Shown here in pieces: positions 1 to 6,984 of a stretch of DNA of 64,000 bases; within the stretch, counting starts at the first letter, position 1, and every line of letters starts with the position of its first letter. The stretch spans positions 558,001 through 622,000 of the forward strand of contig NZ_JAAOZB010000001.1 in the NCBI RefSeq assembly GCF_011761265.1, in the 5' to 3' direction. Under the pieces are notes generated by a model. The model was not told the origin of the DNA. It worked only from the letters and a program-made list of their open reading frames with translations, and made no database searches. The stretch is from Microbacterium halimionae. GTDB taxonomy: Bacteria; Actinomycetota; Actinomycetes; Actinomycetales; Microbacteriaceae. Made by a program: the position numbers and the translations under genes.

Positions 1-408
1 ATAGGACAAGAGCTGGCTGAGGTTCCGACCCTCGAAGGCCTCACTGAAGCCGACGCGCGGACCGCGCTAGAAGCGGCTGGCTTGAAGGTCGGCACGATCA
101 CGCCGCAAAATGACGCGGATCTGGCAGCCGGGACTGTCATCTCGGCATCGGCACGCGCTGACAGCGAGGTGCCGCCCGGAACAATTGTGAACATGGTTGT
201 AGCGACGGGCCGAGTGGTACTCGTCGATGTGACCGGTTACACGATCGATGCGGCCACTCGCGGTCTGGAAGACCTCGGGCTGATCGTTGAGACTGCCGAC
301 GACCCCGAGTGCGCCGCAACAAACCCACGAACGGTCTCAGTGCAGTCACTTGCTCCCGGCGAGGTCGACATACATTCGACCGTGACGCTCACTTCTTGCT
401 CCGGTTAG
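1..408 (+). CDS. pknB: C-terminal end of PASTA-domain Ser/Thr protein kinase (partial)
   Basis: The reading frame is open from the first base, so the gene starts upstream and only about 135 residues are visible. They form two PASTA repeats, roughly residues 8-73 and 75-135, recognisable from the V-P-x-L-x-G-L-T-x-x-x-A start and the later P-G-T-x-V element. PASTA domains are the extracellular, muropeptide-sensing part of PknB/StkP-type membrane kinases that control cell-wall growth and division. No kinase domain or membrane segment lies inside the window. In Actinobacteria this kinase stands beside the amidotransferase, sortase and crgA genes found next here, which supports the call. It converges on the amidotransferase gene with only four bases between the stop codons. 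Confidence 0.85.
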   Translation: MGQELAEVPTLEGLTEADARTALEAAGLKVGTITPQNDADLAAGTVISASARADSEVPPGTIVNMVVATGRVVLVDVTGYTIDAATRGLEDLGLIVETADDPECAATNPRTVSVQSLAPGEVDIHSTVTLTSCSG

Positions 409-412
409 TTGC

Positions 413-1045
413 TCACCTGAGTGGTTTGAGGTGTGCTCCGCGAGCGGCGGCCCCCGCCATACCGGCCGTCTCGAGCCAGTTACCGAGCAGAAGGTAGCCG
501 TACTCGGTAAGCACGCTCTCGGGGTGAAACTGCACGCCCTGTACGGGGAGGCTGCGGTGTGAAATCCCCATCACTACTCCGGAATCCGCGGTGGCCGTAA
601 TTTCGAGGTCGGCACCGATAGTTCTGGGATCGACGGTGAGAGAGTGGTACCTCGTCGCGTGGAATGGCGACGGAAGCCCGGCGAAAACGCCTTTTCCATT
701 GTGATGAATGGCGGAGGTCATTCCATGAACGAGTTCGTCCGACTGCGACACTTCGGCGCCACATGCGACCGCGATGATTTGATGCCCGAGGCAGACTCCG
801 AGCACTGGAACGCCCACTTCTGCCGCGACGTGAGCGACCTTAAGCGCCGAGGTTGCGCTCTCGGGCGCACCCGGGCCCGGTGAGATGACGACACCCCCGT
901 ATCCCTGACACAGCGCCGCAAGATCAGCAACTGCCAGGGTGTCAGCTTCGACGAGGTCAATGACCGCCCCGAGCTCTTCGAGGTAGCCGCAGAGCGTGTG
1001 TACGAAGCTGTCGTGGTTGTCGACAACCAAGACGCGCATAGTCAC
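413..1045 (-). CDS. pabA: Class I glutamine amidotransferase, anthranilate/aminodeoxychorismate synthase component II
   Basis: This 210-residue protein is a single GATase domain, the usual length for TrpG/PabA. The nucleophile Cys85 sits in the elbow GVCLGHQ, and the catalytic His174 and Glu176 are in QFHPES. It releases ammonia from glutamine for a chorismate-using partner, in folate (PabA) or tryptophan (TrpG) synthesis; the sequence does not decide which, and no partner synthase is in the window. A copy at this place near the origin, beside the PASTA kinase, is typical of Actinobacteria and is often annotated trpG or pabA. The start is GTG at 1045, with an in-frame ATG at 1039 as alternative. 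It follows the 51-residue gene by ten bases and is probably in one operon with srtE. Confidence 0.85.
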   Translation of the reverse strand: MTMRVLVVDNHDSFVHTLCGYLEELGAVIDLVEADTLAVADLAALCQGYGGVVISPGPGAPESATSALKVAHVAAEVGVPVLGVCLGHQIIAVACGAEVSQSDELVHGMTSAIHHNGKGVFAGLPSPFHATRYHSLTVDPRTIGADLEITATADSGVVMGISHRSLPVQGVQFHPESVLTEYGYLLLGNWLETAGMAGAAARGAHLKPLR

Positions 1046-1055
1046 GAGCTGCAGC

Positions 1056-1211
1056 TCACTCGACCGTGACCTCCTGCGGGTTCACAAACGTGCTCACCCA
1101 CGGGAACACGTAGAAAAACAGGCCGTAGACGACGGCGGCAAGAAGAATCAATAGCAGGATGACTCGAACCCACCAGGGTCCCGGAAGAATTCGCCACAGT
1201 GCCCCGTACAT
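1056..1211 (-). CDS. Small membrane protein, 51 residues, coupled to the sortase gene
   Basis: The protein begins MYGALWRILPGPWWVRV and continues with one strongly hydrophobic segment, about residues 16-36, then a short tail ending NPQEVTVE. The ATG shares one base with the stop codon of the class E sortase gene (TGATG at 1209-1213), a layout that favours translational coupling. It lies between srtE and pabA on the same strand. I do not recognise a named family. Position and overlap suggest a membrane partner of the sortase or a small envelope protein, but that is inference. The gene is easily missed because of its size; the overlap and the conserved-looking W/P-rich start argue that it is real. 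Confidence 0.6.
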   Translation of the reverse strand: MYGALWRILPGPWWVRVILLLILLAAVVYGLFFYVFPWVSTFVNPQEVTVE

Positions 1212-2008
1212 CAGCTGAGTCCTTCGGTCAGTGCAGCAGGTTCGCCAGCGCTCCGCGGAGTAAAGGATTCAAACACGCTGTACGCGATAATTCGTTCAGT
1301 CAGGTTGTACATCGGGGAGCAGCTTGTCATGGTCAGGTAACGGCCATTCGCCTCGACCCCCTCTTGCTGGGGCACGGGGAGGAGAACGTCACTTGAATCA
1401 GGTGTCACGTATTCGAGGGTCCGGAAGCGATACGTGTACCAGCCCTCTTCAACCTCGATCACGATCGCATCGCCGACATGGAGGTCGGCGATCTGATTGA
1501 AAGGCTTTCCGTAGGTTGTTCGATGCGCCGCAAGCGAAACGTTTCCCACCGCCCCTGGCATCGGAGTATCCGAATAATGCCCGATGCGCACAGTATCAAG
1601 TGTGCGTTCGCGAGTAACCCCGCCGGCAACTTCATACGCATAGTCGGAGCCGAATCGAGGAACGTACATCGTCGCGAAAGTTTCGGCATCCGCGGCAGTC
1701 GGGAGCACGATCGGGTCGACTGTCGTCACGGGCGCCTCAGCAGTCTCCGAAGGTGACGGGCTGGCGGGCGCAGACTGCTCGTAGTCCTGTTGCCACTGCT
1801 CCGACAGGCTCTGGGCTTCAGCTGATGCCTCCGCGCCGTAGATAAGATCGCCGATCCACATCTGCCACGCAACGTAAAGCAGAGCGATGAGTCCGACGGT
1901 GATGAAGAGCTCACCGATCACACCGAGCACGCTCGTTCGACGACGCGGGCGACCCGCGGGAGGACGCGTGCGATCGCGTCGAAGAGGTGCGTTCTCGACA
2001 TCCGTCAC
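1211..2008 (-). CDS. srtE: Class E sortase
   Basis: This 265-residue protein has a basic N terminus, one membrane anchor near residues 27-50, a Ser/Pro/Glu-rich linker to about residue 95 and a sortase domain. The catalytic His162 is in SLAAHRT, the cysteine Cys230 in the TLxTC-like stretch YLTMTSC, and the transition-state Arg239 follows in LTERI. Class E sortases of Actinobacteria join surface proteins carrying an LAXTG signal to the cell wall, acting outside the membrane. The large surface protein at 52989-57236 carries such a signal, so a substrate is present. The start is GTG at 2008. The gene is divergent from crgA and overlaps the following 51-residue gene by one base. Confidence 0.9.
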   Translation of the reverse strand: MTDVENAPLRRDRTRPPAGRPRRRTSVLGVIGELFITVGLIALLYVAWQMWIGDLIYGAEASAEAQSLSEQWQQDYEQSAPASPSPSETAEAPVTTVDPIVLPTAADAETFATMYVPRFGSDYAYEVAGGVTRERTLDTVRIGHYSDTPMPGAVGNVSLAAHRTTYGKPFNQIADLHVGDAIVIEVEEGWYTYRFRTLEYVTPDSSDVLLPVPQQEGVEANGRYLTMTSCSPMYNLTERIIAYSVFESFTPRSAGEPAALTEGLS

Positions 2009-2062
2009 AGCAGGATTCTAACCTGAGCCAACTGAACGGAATCTGCCCGATACAATGACTGC

Positions 2063-2302
2063 ATGGCACGACCCGTGAAGGACGACGATCAGTTCGAAGA
2101 ACGCCCATCCGGCGAGGCCGCACCCAACCCTGTGTGGTTCAAGCCCATCATGCTCGGCTTGATGCTCGTGGGGCTGGTATGGGTGCTCGTCTTCTACCTG
2201 AGTGGCACTCTGTACCCGATTCCGGGGGTGGGTGCGTGGAACTTGGTAATTGGCTTCGGTATCGCCTTTATCGGTTTCTTGATGACCACGAGATGGCGTT
2301 GA
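2063..2302 (+). CDS. crgA: Cell division protein CrgA
   Basis: This 79-residue protein has the CrgA layout: a short charged cytoplasmic N terminus, then two membrane helices (about residues 28-48 and 56-75) joined by a loop containing LYPIPG, and the ending TTRWR. CrgA is an inner-membrane divisome protein of Actinobacteria that contacts FtsZ, FtsQ and FtsI and regulates septation. The length matches the family and no residues seem missing. It is divergent from srtE, and its place between the sortase and rhomboid/cyclophilin genes follows the conserved order near the actinobacterial origin. Confidence 0.92.
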   Translation: MARPVKDDDQFEERPSGEAAPNPVWFKPIMLGLMLVGLVWVLVFYLSGTLYPIPGVGAWNLVIGFGIAFIGFLMTTRWR

Positions 2303-2363
2303 GGTGAAATCTCGCTCGACAGAGTGAGAACACCGAATTACACCCGTGTGATTCATCCCCATG

Positions 2364-2384
2364 TGTGGATGAATCTGTGGATAA
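2364..2384. promoter_or_regulatory. Pair of DnaA-box-like sites between crgA and the rhomboid gene
   Basis: A perfect 9-mer TGTGGATAA lies at 2376-2384, and a one-mismatch copy, TGTGGATGA, at 2364-2372, twelve bases apart and in the same orientation. Both are in the 89-base gap between the ends of two convergent genes. The spacing is close to a helical turn, so both could face the same side of the DNA. Whether DnaA binds here is unknown. Confidence 0.45.
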
Positions 2385-2391
2385 CTTTCGG

Positions 2392-3267
2392 CTACACCCA
2401 GATAAGTGGTGCGAGTACGAGTAGGCCGATGAGCGCGGCCACCAGCAAAACGGTCAACGCTATCTGCCAACCGAGCTGAGATGCTCGGCGCGTGCGTGCG
2501 TAGATGAGCCCGAGCAACGCACCCGCAACGAGACCGCCGACGTGCGCCTGCCAGGAGATTCCGAAACCGGGGAGAAAGCCGATCACAAGGTTGATTCCCA
2601 GCACGATCATGATGCCTTTGACTTCGGCGCCGATGTGCCGACCGATGACGACGAGCGCACCAAATAAAGCGAAGATCGCACCGGATGCTCCCACCACAGG
2701 TGTAGTGAATGCCAAGAGTGCCACCGCGACCGAGCCACCCAGCGCTCCGACTACATAGAGCGTCAGAAACCGCCAACGGCCGAGCAGCGGCTCAAGGGAT
2801 CTTCCGATCATCCAGAGCGCGAGCATATTCAGTCCGATATGCCAGAAGCCGGAGTGAACGAGTGCACCGGTGAGAATGCGCCATGGCTCAAAAACACCAG
2901 TCACGCTGGGGTAGAGCCAGGGAGCGTAGAACGCGAGCCACTGGTCAACTGCTCCGCCCGTGAGCAACTGCAGAAGAAAAACAGCAACCGTGACGCCGAT
3001 GATCGAGTACGTAACTACCGGTCGTCCACCTACGGCTACAGAGCCTGAAGGCCGGCGGCTCCATCGGCGCTGCGCCGTGCGCTGTGCCGGTGTCTGAGCA
3101 CGGACTTGCTCTTTCATGCACTCCGGGCAGATGACCCCGACCGCTGCTTGCGTCTGGCACTCAGGACAGATTGTTCGCAAGCACCGTTGACACAACACAA
3201 AACTTTGGCGATCGGGATGCCGATAGCAAAAATTCTCGGTGTTTCGAGTGAACTCGGTCGAGGTCAC
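2392..3267 (-). CDS. Rhomboid-family intramembrane serine protease with N-terminal zinc finger
   Basis: This 291-residue protein joins an N-terminal B-box-like zinc site (Cys14, His17, Cys26, Cys29, Cys34, Cys37, then CPEC at 47-50) to a six-helix rhomboid domain from about residue 84. The catalytic dyad is visible: Ser195 in GASG and His242 in QAHVGG. The oxyanion-supporting H-x-x-x-N is present as HIGLN at 143-147. Rhomboids cleave membrane-protein substrates inside the lipid bilayer; the substrate here cannot be read from the sequence. The start is GTG at 3267. The gene lies nine bases downstream of the cyclophilin gene on the same strand, so the two are probably co-transcribed. Confidence 0.92.
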   Translation of the reverse strand: MTSTEFTRNTENFCYRHPDRQSFVLCQRCLRTICPECQTQAAVGVICPECMKEQVRAQTPAQRTAQRRWSRRPSGSVAVGGRPVVTYSIIGVTVAVFLLQLLTGGAVDQWLAFYAPWLYPSVTGVFEPWRILTGALVHSGFWHIGLNMLALWMIGRSLEPLLGRWRFLTLYVVGALGGSVAVALLAFTTPVVGASGAIFALFGALVVIGRHIGAEVKGIMIVLGINLVIGFLPGFGISWQAHVGGLVAGALLGLIYARTRRASQLGWQIALTVLLVAALIGLLVLAPLIWV

Positions 3268-3276
3268 GGCCGGGAG

Positions 3277-3834
3277 TCAGACGGTTTCGATGTCGACCGA
3301 GGAGAGCACGACGGGGGATACCGGGCGGTCACCAGCAGCCGTGGGAACTGCAGCGATTGCATCCACAACGGCACGTGACGCATCGTCGGCTACTTCACCG
3401 AAGATGCTGTGCTTTCCCTGGAGCCACGGTGTCGGGTCAGTAGTGATGAAAAACTGCGAGCCGTTGGTTCCCTCGGCAGCGCCAGTGATTGCGTTCCGAC
3501 GTAGGCCGGCGTTCGCCATGGCGAGCTTGTACGGGGCCTCAAACGTGAGCTCGGGGTGAATCTCATCATTGAAGTTGTAGCCGGGTCCACCGGTTCCCTG
3601 ACCGAGCGGGTCGCCACCCTGAATCATGAAGTTCGGGATGATCCGATGAAAAACAACGTCACTGTAGAGCGCGCCCTCACCGGGTTGACCGGTGGCTGGG
3701 TTCGTCCAGGAGGTTGTTCCGTCAGAGAGTCCGATGAAGTTCTGCACCGTACGTGGTGCGTGATCTCCGAAGAGGTTGACGACGATATCGCCGTGGTTAG
3801 TGTGCAAGGTTGCGACAGCGGTATGTGCAGGCAT
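3277..3834 (-). CDS. ppiA: Peptidyl-prolyl cis-trans isomerase, cyclophilin type
   Basis: The 185-residue protein is one cyclophilin domain. Family hallmarks seen in order are the FHRIIPNFMIQGGDP active-site block, the GTNGSQFFI block and the HSIFGEV block near the end. It catalyses proline isomerisation during protein folding. No signal peptide is visible, so it should be cytoplasmic. The size and position match the actinobacterial ppiA gene near the origin. The start is ATG at 3834, and the gene is divergent from the 194-residue protein gene, with about 100 bases between them for two promoters. Confidence 0.93.
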   Translation of the reverse strand: MPAHTAVATLHTNHGDIVVNLFGDHAPRTVQNFIGLSDGTTSWTNPATGQPGEGALYSDVVFHRIIPNFMIQGGDPLGQGTGGPGYNFNDEIHPELTFEAPYKLAMANAGLRRNAITGAAEGTNGSQFFITTDPTPWLQGKHSIFGEVADDASRAVVDAIAAVPTAAGDRPVSPVVLSSVDIETV

Positions 3835-3936
3835 GCATACATTCTCTCAGAGTTGGCAGCAAGCCCTGCCGTTTCTACCTGTGAGGTCTGGCAAGATGGG
3901 GACAACAATTACCCCCAGCGAGAGGGAGGACACGTC

Positions 3937-4521
3937 GTGAGCCTCAGCCGCAAGCGCAAGAAAGAGCTCCGTAAGCTTCAAGACCATGCCAATAAGGTGT
4001 GGGGATCGCAACAAGTGATCGTGGGGGAGGCTGCTGACGTCGCCCGCGAAGCCAGCCGTCAACTCGGACACTTCGGTCGCGAACAGGTTGCTCCTGCCGT
4101 CCACGCTTCATACGATCGCTACGCTGCGCCGTATGTAGACCGGGGCGTCAAGTATTCCAAGCACGTCCTGAGCGACAAGGTCGTTCCCGTCACCGGTTCG
4201 GTAGTGGGATCAGCATTGTCGGTATGGGATGCCGCGAACGAAACTCGTGAGCGAATCGCCGCAGGTAAGGGCCTCGCTCTTCCCGACGCGAAGAAGTATC
4301 AAAAGCTTGCCGACAAGTACGGCAAGAAGGCGTCCAAGAAGCTGTCGGCCAAGCTTTCTGCGCTCGAGCCCCCGCGGAAGGGTATTGGCGCCGGCGGCGT
4401 CATTGCCATCGTTCTGGGAGTATTCGCTGCCGCAGGAATTTTGTACGCAGCGTGGCAGACGCTTCGCGCTGATGACGAGTTGTGGGTTGCTGATGACCCG
4501 CTTCGCGCCCCTGATGCGTGA
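3937..4521 (+). CDS. Uncharacterised Lys/Ala-rich protein with C-terminal membrane helix
   Basis: The GTG at 3937 is chosen because a strong site, gagggagga, precedes it at 3922-3930; the frame is open further upstream but there overlaps the cyclophilin gene. The product has 194 residues. The first 130 are basic and helical in character, with many Lys, Ala and Tyr. A single hydrophobic helix follows at about residues 152-174, with an acidic tail after it. I do not recognise a family. It may be a membrane-anchored DNA- or envelope-associated protein, but nothing shows this directly. The stop overlaps a GTG that could start the following deacylase gene, so the two are likely co-translated. Confidence 0.65.
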   Translation: MSLSRKRKKELRKLQDHANKVWGSQQVIVGEAADVAREASRQLGHFGREQVAPAVHASYDRYAAPYVDRGVKYSKHVLSDKVVPVTGSVVGSALSVWDAANETRERIAAGKGLALPDAKKYQKLADKYGKKASKKLSAKLSALEPPRKGIGAGGVIAIVLGVFAAAGILYAAWQTLRADDELWVADDPLRAPDA

Positions 4522-5024
4522 TTACTAAAATGACTGAGCCTTCCGCCTCGCCGACGCACCGCGTCAGCGAGGCGGCGGCCGTTTTAGGCCTCGATGTCAC
4601 GTTCGTTTCTCGGCCAGCGGCCGACAGTCTTGTTGCCGCGGCTGCTGCGTTGCAGATCGAACCACGCGACATCGTGAAAACTCTTGTCGTGAAGCGCAGC
4701 GATGACACTTTCGTCTTTGCGTTGATTCCCGGCGACCGAGTCATCTCCTGGCCGAAGCTCCGTGCCGTCGTCGGCGTCAATAAGCTGCAACTTCCCTCAC
4801 CAGACATCGCGTTGGCTGCCACAGGTTATGAGCGGGGAACGATAGTTCCGCTCGGAAGCTCACACGCGTGGCCGGTCTTCGCCGATGAACGCGTGAGAGA
4901 TCGCCTTGTTGCGCTCGGAGCCGGTGTGCACGGCTACAGCGCGTTCGTGGACAGCAACGCGCTGCTCAGCGCGTTAGAGGCTACCGTCGCCGACATCAGC
5001 AACGAGGCGCCAGCAGCATCCTGA
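4518..5024 (+). CDS. YbaK/EbsC-family aminoacyl-tRNA deacylase
   Basis: The 168-residue protein matches the YbaK/ProX fold: an early R-V-S-E-A-A-x-x-L-G helix, the IVKTLVVK strand that carries the conserved lysine, and the later ALIPGD and GYERGTIVPLG blocks. Enzymes of this family hydrolyse mis-charged tRNA such as Cys- or Ala-tRNA-Pro in the cytoplasm. Two starts are possible: a GTG at 4518 whose bases overlap the previous stop (GTGA), or an ATG at 4530. Neither has a clear ribosome site, so coupling to the upstream gene favours 4518. The gene converges on the NUDIX gene, with the two stop codons directly abutting. Confidence 0.82.
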   Translation: MITKMTEPSASPTHRVSEAAAVLGLDVTFVSRPAADSLVAAAAALQIEPRDIVKTLVVKRSDDTFVFALIPGDRVISWPKLRAVVGVNKLQLPSPDIALAATGYERGTIVPLGSSHAWPVFADERVRDRLVALGAGVHGYSAFVDSNALLSALEATVADISNEAPAAS

Positions 5025-5453
5025 TCACCGGGCGTCTCTCGCCATCGACAGAGCCACGTCAACGAGTGAAACGCGTTTCAGCGTGCTGATCTCAGTACGT
5101 GTGAACCATCCTGCCCGGTCGGTAGAACCGCCGATCTCGTTGCGGAGCGCACCGCCGGTGATGCGAGCGCGGTAAAGGATCCGAAGGGTATGCAAGGGCG
5201 CGCTTGCGCCTGACGTGATGCGCTTGCGCGCGGGAATCACTCGAGAGTCGATTCCAAGTAGGTCACCGACTTCGACGTCGTAGCCGGTCTCTTCCCGCAC
5301 TTCACGACGAGCAGCAAGTACAGGGTCCTCGCCGGGCTCCAAGCCGCCCCCAGGCATCGTCCACGAAGAATGCTGAGCCTCGCGCCAGTGAGCAAGAAGA
5401 ACGCGATCGTCATCGTCAACAATGACCGCGTATGCAGCAACCCGGATGTCCAT
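5025..5453 (-). CDS. NUDIX hydrolase
   Basis: The 142-residue protein is one NUDIX domain. The NUDIX box begins GGGLEPGED and continues to REVREETGYD, which fits the G-x5-E-x7-RE-U-x-EE-x-G-U pattern. Members cleave nucleoside diphosphates linked to another group; the substrate is not predictable from this sequence. The ATG at 5453 is preferred, giving MDIRVAAY. The frame stays open for 47 more codons upstream, but that stretch is insertion-sequence debris and has none of the look of a NUDIX protein. This gene marks the last core gene before the decayed island. Confidence 0.88.
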   Translation of the reverse strand: MDIRVAAYAVIVDDDDRVLLAHWREAQHSSWTMPGGGLEPGEDPVLAARREVREETGYDVEVGDLLGIDSRVIPARKRITSGASAPLHTLRILYRARITGGALRNEIGGSTDRAGWFTRTEISTLKRVSLVDVALSMARDAR

Positions 5454-5485
5454 GACCCTTAGCCTAGGTCCGGCCAACAATGCGG

Positions 5486-5692
5486 TGTCTGAGAGAAAAA
5501 CATCCGGTGTCTGAAAGATAAAGACTGTGGAGCCTGGGCTGTCTGGTTTCAGGACATAGGTCACAGGTGATGTGTCGCTCATGTCGTGAGACATAAGTCA
5601 CAGTTCGATGCATGTCCAAACACCGGGTCGTGATCCTGAAGATCGTCGCGAAGCAGCTCACTGTCACCGAAGCGTCCGAGCAGTACGGGCTC
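5486..5692 (+). mobile_element. IS481-family insertion sequence remnant (5' end only)
   Basis: At 5612 an ATG opens a protein starting MSKHRVVILKIVAKQLTVTE, the N terminus of IS481-family transposases with its first helix-turn-helix. Similarity stops after about 26 codons (EQYGL), where sequence of the neighbouring IS3-type remnant begins. No catalytic DDE region remains. Upstream, two near-identical copies of ggtgtctgaRAgA at about 5483 and 5503 may be parts of an IS terminus. The fragment cannot encode an active transposase. Confidence 0.7.
5525..5535. repeat. Short copy of the tRNA-Ala 3' end, possible remnant attachment site
   Basis: The 11-mer ctgtggagcct is identical to 11348-11358, which covers the discriminator base and acceptor end of the tRNA-Ala gene. 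The match continues as Rgg with one change. It lies at the opposite side of the island, in the orientation expected of a direct repeat left by integration into the tRNA 3' end. Eleven bases is short, so chance cannot be excluded. Confidence 0.25.
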
Positions 5693-5694
5693 GG

Positions 5695-6290
5695 CAATGC
5701 TGAGCCTTTGGGTGACTCGTTTCCTTATCCGGCCAGACAGGCAGGGTCTTTCATGATGGTCTCGAACTCGATGGGGGTCAACCTCCCGAGTCTTCGTTGA
5801 CGTCGGCGCCGGTGCTAGCGCGCTTCGATCCAGTAGACGATCGCGAGGCGGAGATCAACACGCGTGGCCCACACGTGTTGATTGAGAACGTTCTTCTGCA
5901 ACAGACTGAACCAATTCTCCATCGCCGCATTGTCCGCGCACGCGACCACTCTGCCCATCGATCCGAGGAGCTCTTGACGACGCAGCGCACGGCGGTAGCG
6001 ACGCGATCGAAACTGATTGCGCCGTCCGAATGCACGATCACTCCGACCGGGTTTCCGCGGCGACCGACCGCGTCCTCGAGCGCGTTGACAGCCAGCCGGG
6101 CTTTCACTCGGTCGCTGATCGAGTACCCCACAATGCGGTTGCTGAACACGTCCTTCGCCGCGCAGAGATACAACTTGCCCTCACCGGTTCGATGCTCGGT
6201 GAAACCGGTGAGCCACAACCGGTTCCGCGCATCGGTCAGATCATCCGCATCCGGTGCACCATGGAAGCGAGGGGTACCAGTGTGATCTCG
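5695..6290 (-). pseudogene. IS3-family transposase remnant with frameshift and stop
   Basis: Reading from 6290 down, the frame gives a degraded linker, then WLTGFTEHRTGEGKLYLC and DVFSNRIVGYS of the IS3 OrfB integrase core. The frame breaks near 6028-6035, just after HSD, where DRGSQF is expected. A second frame then continues as the expected C-terminal half, with CADNAAMENWFSLLQ (the DDE glutamate) and TPIEFETIM. That second frame also carries an in-frame TAG at 5815-5817 where a tyrosine codon is expected. The start region is lost. The remnant abuts the IS481 fragment, so one element was probably inserted into the other. Confidence 0.85.
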
Positions 6291-6421
6291 CGGCTTGCTC
6301 TAGGTCTCCGCGCTGAGTTCTCGACCAGGGAGGGCTTCTCGCCAGCGAATCTGCAGCACGAACGTTGCGCTGTACGTCCGAGGCGAGTTTCAGCCCAGGC
6401 CGCGGAATCGCCGTGACGAGG

Positions 6422-6601
6422 CTATTTTCCGTCTCGGCTATTCGCTCGTCCTGCACGCACAAATCGCACCAGGGTAATCAGGAAGATGGTCGACCATGCG
6501 GTTAGGAGAATGAGACCCCAAAGTCTCGCCTCGGGCGCGACGATCAGCGCAACGATGCTGGTGACTACGAACAACGCCGAGATGACGAGAAGAGCTTTCA
6601 A
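6422..6601 (-). CDS. Small membrane protein paired with Rhs tip, possible immunity protein
   Basis: A TTG at 6601 preceded by AGGAG at seven bases opens a 59-residue protein beginning MKALLVISALFVVTSIVA. Two hydrophobic helices, about residues 4-22 and 27-45, are followed by a basic tail ending NSRDGK. It starts nine bases after the stop of the Rhs fragment on the same strand, which is the usual place of a toxin-neutralising partner gene in Rhs loci. The hydrophobic nature of the Rhs tip suggests a membrane-acting toxin, for which a membrane immunity protein would be apt. I know no named family; toxin neutralisation is inference from position only. Confidence 0.5.
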   Translation of the reverse strand: MKALLVISALFVVTSIVALIVAPEARLWGLILLTAWSTIFLITLVRFVRAGRANSRDGK

Positions 6602-6610
6602 GAGCGACTC

Positions 6611-6955
6611 CTAATTACGGGACTGGATGCCGCCATACAGACTTAGTGCATAGCTTGCGGTAGCGGCACCCAGAATAAGTGAACCGCCCAACGTGGCTGG
6701 CGCAGTGACGGTTGTAGCGATGACGCCCACCGCTGCTAAGAGTACGCCGGCATACGCAAGCCAGCAGTCTCCTGACACCGCTGCCAGACCGCTGGGGTCA
6801 GCGCTGTTGATCGGGTTGCAGCTGGCATACGCGGAGGGGTTCCTTTCTTGGCCGCTGGGGTCCATCTGGGTGAAGCGGCCCTGAGCCGCTTCGTAGTGGC
6901 GGGCGCCGAGTTTGTAGATGCCGTTGCCGCCGTGGGAGCGACCGACGCAGCCGCC
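6611..6955 (-). pseudogene. C-terminal fragment of an Rhs-family protein with variable tip
   Basis: The frame shows the end of the Rhs core, with GIYKLGARHYE, GRFTQMDPSGQE, ASCNPINSADPSGLA, followed by a tip of about 56 residues ending GGIQSRN. Rhs proteins carry a conserved YD-repeat shell and a variable toxic C terminus released at DPSG-like motifs. The YD repeats and the whole N-terminal shell are absent: upstream of about 6955 the sequence changes abruptly to relaxase-like DNA on the other strand. The tip is very hydrophobic with two possible membrane helices. Nothing upstream supplies a natural start except an internal ATG at 6865, so this is a truncated or orphan tip rather than a complete gene. 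Confidence 0.75.
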
Positions 6956-6984
6956 GAGTGCCAGGCAGCGAAGCGCGGCCGCCG

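Noticed and set aside
5454..5594. A longer N terminus for the NUDIX protein
   Set aside because: The extra 47 codons read through IS-type sequence and do not match the NUDIX fold; the ATG at 5453 gives a normal start.
5612..5800. A 62-codon open frame as a complete small gene
   Set aside because: Its first 26 residues are an IS481 transposase start and the rest reads through the neighbouring IS3 remnant.
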